64,000 nt of DNA from Rahnella bruchi. GTDB taxonomy: Bacteria; Pseudomonadota; Gammaproteobacteria; Enterobacterales; Enterobacteriaceae. The notes beneath the pieces were generated by a model that ran no database searches, was not told where the DNA came from, and saw only the letters and a program-made list of their open reading frames with translations. The stretch's first letter is position 1, and each line of letters opens with the position of its first letter. The stretch is from contig NZ_QZWI01000004.1 in NCBI RefSeq assembly GCF_003614975.1, forward strand, positions 186,001-250,000, in the 5' to 3' direction. Made by a program: the position numbers and the translations under genes. This document shows positions 62,934 through 64,000 of this stretch, piece after piece.

Positions 62934-64000
62934 CTATTGCTGACCCAGCCCGAGGCTGTCGCGTAAAATTTGCAAACGCTCCACATCACCGTCGCTGGCT
63001 GCCTGTTGCAGAGAACGGGTTGGCGCGTGAATAAGGCGGTTTGTCAATTTGTGGGCTAATTCATGGATCACCGCTTCGACGTCAGCGCCCTGCGCTATGG
63101 CGGCAAGAGCTTTTGCTTGTGCGTCGGCGCGAATAATATCAGCACGTGAGCGATAATCACGAATAATTTCAACGGCTCCCTGCGAACGCAGCCAGGCCAT
63201 GAAGTTTGAACTCTCCTGCTCAACGATCGTTTCGGCCTGAATGGCCGCCGCTTTGCGTTGTGCAAGGTTGTTTTGAATGATGCTGTGCAGGTCATCGACG
63301 CTGTACAGATAAGCGTTAGCCAGTTTGCCGACTTCCGGTTCGATATCACGCGGAACGGCAATATCCACCATCAGCATTGGCTGATTGCGGCGGGCCTTCA
63401 ACGCGCGCTCCACCATGCCTTTACCGATGATCGGCAGCGGACTGGCGGTGGAACTGATAATAATGTCGGCTTCAGCCAGACGGGAATCGATATCCTGTAG
63501 GCTGATGACTTCTGCGTTCACTTCCGTCGCCAGCGCCTGTGCGCGTTCACGCGTACGGTTGGCAATCATCATGTGACGCACATTGTGCTGATGAAGATGG
63601 CGCGCCACCAGTTCGATGGTTTCACCCGCACCGACCAGCAACACGTTCACATCAGAAAGGGATTCGAAAATCTGACGCGCCAGCGTACAGGCAGCAAACG
63701 CCACAGAAACGGCACTCGCACCAATATCTGTTTCAGTACGGACACGCTTGGCAACCGAGAAGGATTTCTGGAACAGACGCTCCAGTTCACCGGAAACCGC
63801 CTGACCATTTTGCGATTCTGCGAAGGCTTTCTTGACCTGACCGAGAATTTGCGGCTCACCGAGAACCAGCGAATCCAGCCCGCTGGCGACGCGCATCAGA
63901 TGGCTGACGGCTTCATTATCGTGGTGCCAGTAAAGGCTTTTGCGCACTTCATCTTCGCTGAGATGATGATAATCACATAACCACTTAACCAGCTGTTCCT
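62934..64000 (-). CDS. hemA: Glutamyl-tRNA reductase, 5' end cut by window edge
   Basis: Converts glutamyl-tRNA-Glu to glutamate-1-semialdehyde, the first committed step of haem synthesis. About 355 of the usual 418 codons are present on the minus strand; the start lies beyond the right edge. The [20 protein letters not shown] signature, the NADPH fold [18 protein letters not shown] and NRTRERA are all visible, and the C-terminal dimerisation region ends normally. The frame reads through the edge as [19 protein letters not shown]. First visible gene of the block. Confidence 0.97.
   Translation of the reverse strand, partial: EQLVKWLCDYHHLSEDEVRKSLYWHHDNEAVSHLMRVASGLDSLVLGEPQILGQVKKAFAESQNGQAVSGELERLFQKSFSVAKRVRTETDIGASAVSVAFAACTLARQIFESLSDVNVLLVGAGETIELVARHLHQHNVRHMMIANRTRERAQALATEVNAEVISLQDIDSRLAEADIIISSTASPLPIIGKGMVERALKARRNQPMLMVDIAVPRDIEPEVGKLANAYLYSVDDLHSIIQNNLAQRKAAAIQAETIVEQESSNFMAWLRSQGAVEIIRDYRSRADIIRADAQAKALAAIAQGADVEAVIHELAHKLTNRLIHAPTRSLQQAASDGDVERLQILRDSLGLGQQ

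Overview
The window reads as chromosomal DNA of a gammaproteobacterium of the order Enterobacterales. Family-level matches in both sequence and order point there: hemA-prfA-prmC-sirB2-sirB1-kdsA, fnr-uspE, pntAB divergent from ydgH, ynfA/ynfB/ynfD, ydfG, dacD, rnb, cbl. The core genes differ somewhat from E. coli, and the accessory genes (three-subunit membrane sugar dehydrogenase, D-aminopeptidase/peptide importer, glucosylglycerate-type synthase) suggest a plant- or soil-associated Yersiniaceae member such as Rahnella or a relative. That taxonomic placement is inference. No rRNA, tRNA, CRISPR array, phage or intact insertion sequence was recognised.

Layout. 1-8.1 kb: guanine deaminase (cut by the left edge), then a ROK repressor divergent from a sugar ABC importer operon (binding protein, two permeases, PfkB-type kinase, ATPase), with twin 13-bp palindromes in the shared control region. 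8.1-8.4 kb: remains of an MFS exporter gene. 8.5-13.1 kb: aldo/keto reductase, ydfG, a purine-type NCS2 permease divergent from a LysR gene. 13.1-19.2 kb: ynfA, ynfB, ynfD, a two-gene sulfonate-type unit (flavin monooxygenase plus binding protein, no permease or ATPase), a small KTSC-like protein, a pirin and dacD. 19.6-24.0 kb: ydeP and rnb, followed by about 600 bp of hairpin-rich DNA with no convincing gene. 24.7-32.6 kb: cbl, a 2-hydroxyacid dehydrogenase, a lone glgX, azoR with a divergent LysR gene, apbE and smrA.

32.9-42.9 kb: a phosphatase/glycosyltransferase pair that looks like a glucosylglycerate (compatible solute) pathway, a TerC membrane protein, fnr, uspE, pntBA and ydgH. 43.0-51.1 kb: an M19 dipeptidase divergent from a peptide ABC importer whose binding protein carries a twin-arginine signal, ending in a class-C-fold D-aminopeptidase. 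Together these look like a locus for using peptides that contain D-amino acids, comparable in logic to E. coli ddpXABCDF but with different enzymes. 51.5-55.6 kb: a periplasmic HbpS/GlcG-type protein and a three-subunit FAD/cytochrome c sugar or sugar-acid dehydrogenase. 55.6-58.7 kb: a membrane diguanylate cyclase divergent from dauA. 58.7 kb to the right edge: the hemA-to-kdsA housekeeping operon on the minus strand, with hemA cut by the edge.

The best candidates for something not well described are the D-peptide locus with its nested palindromes (42.9-51.1 kb), the structured non-coding stretch at 24.06-24.66 kb, the glucosylglycerate pair with a leader hairpin overlapping its ribosome-binding site, and several clear operator-like palindromes (2.7-2.9, 11.97, 26.88, 29.95, 44.16 and 51.34 kb).
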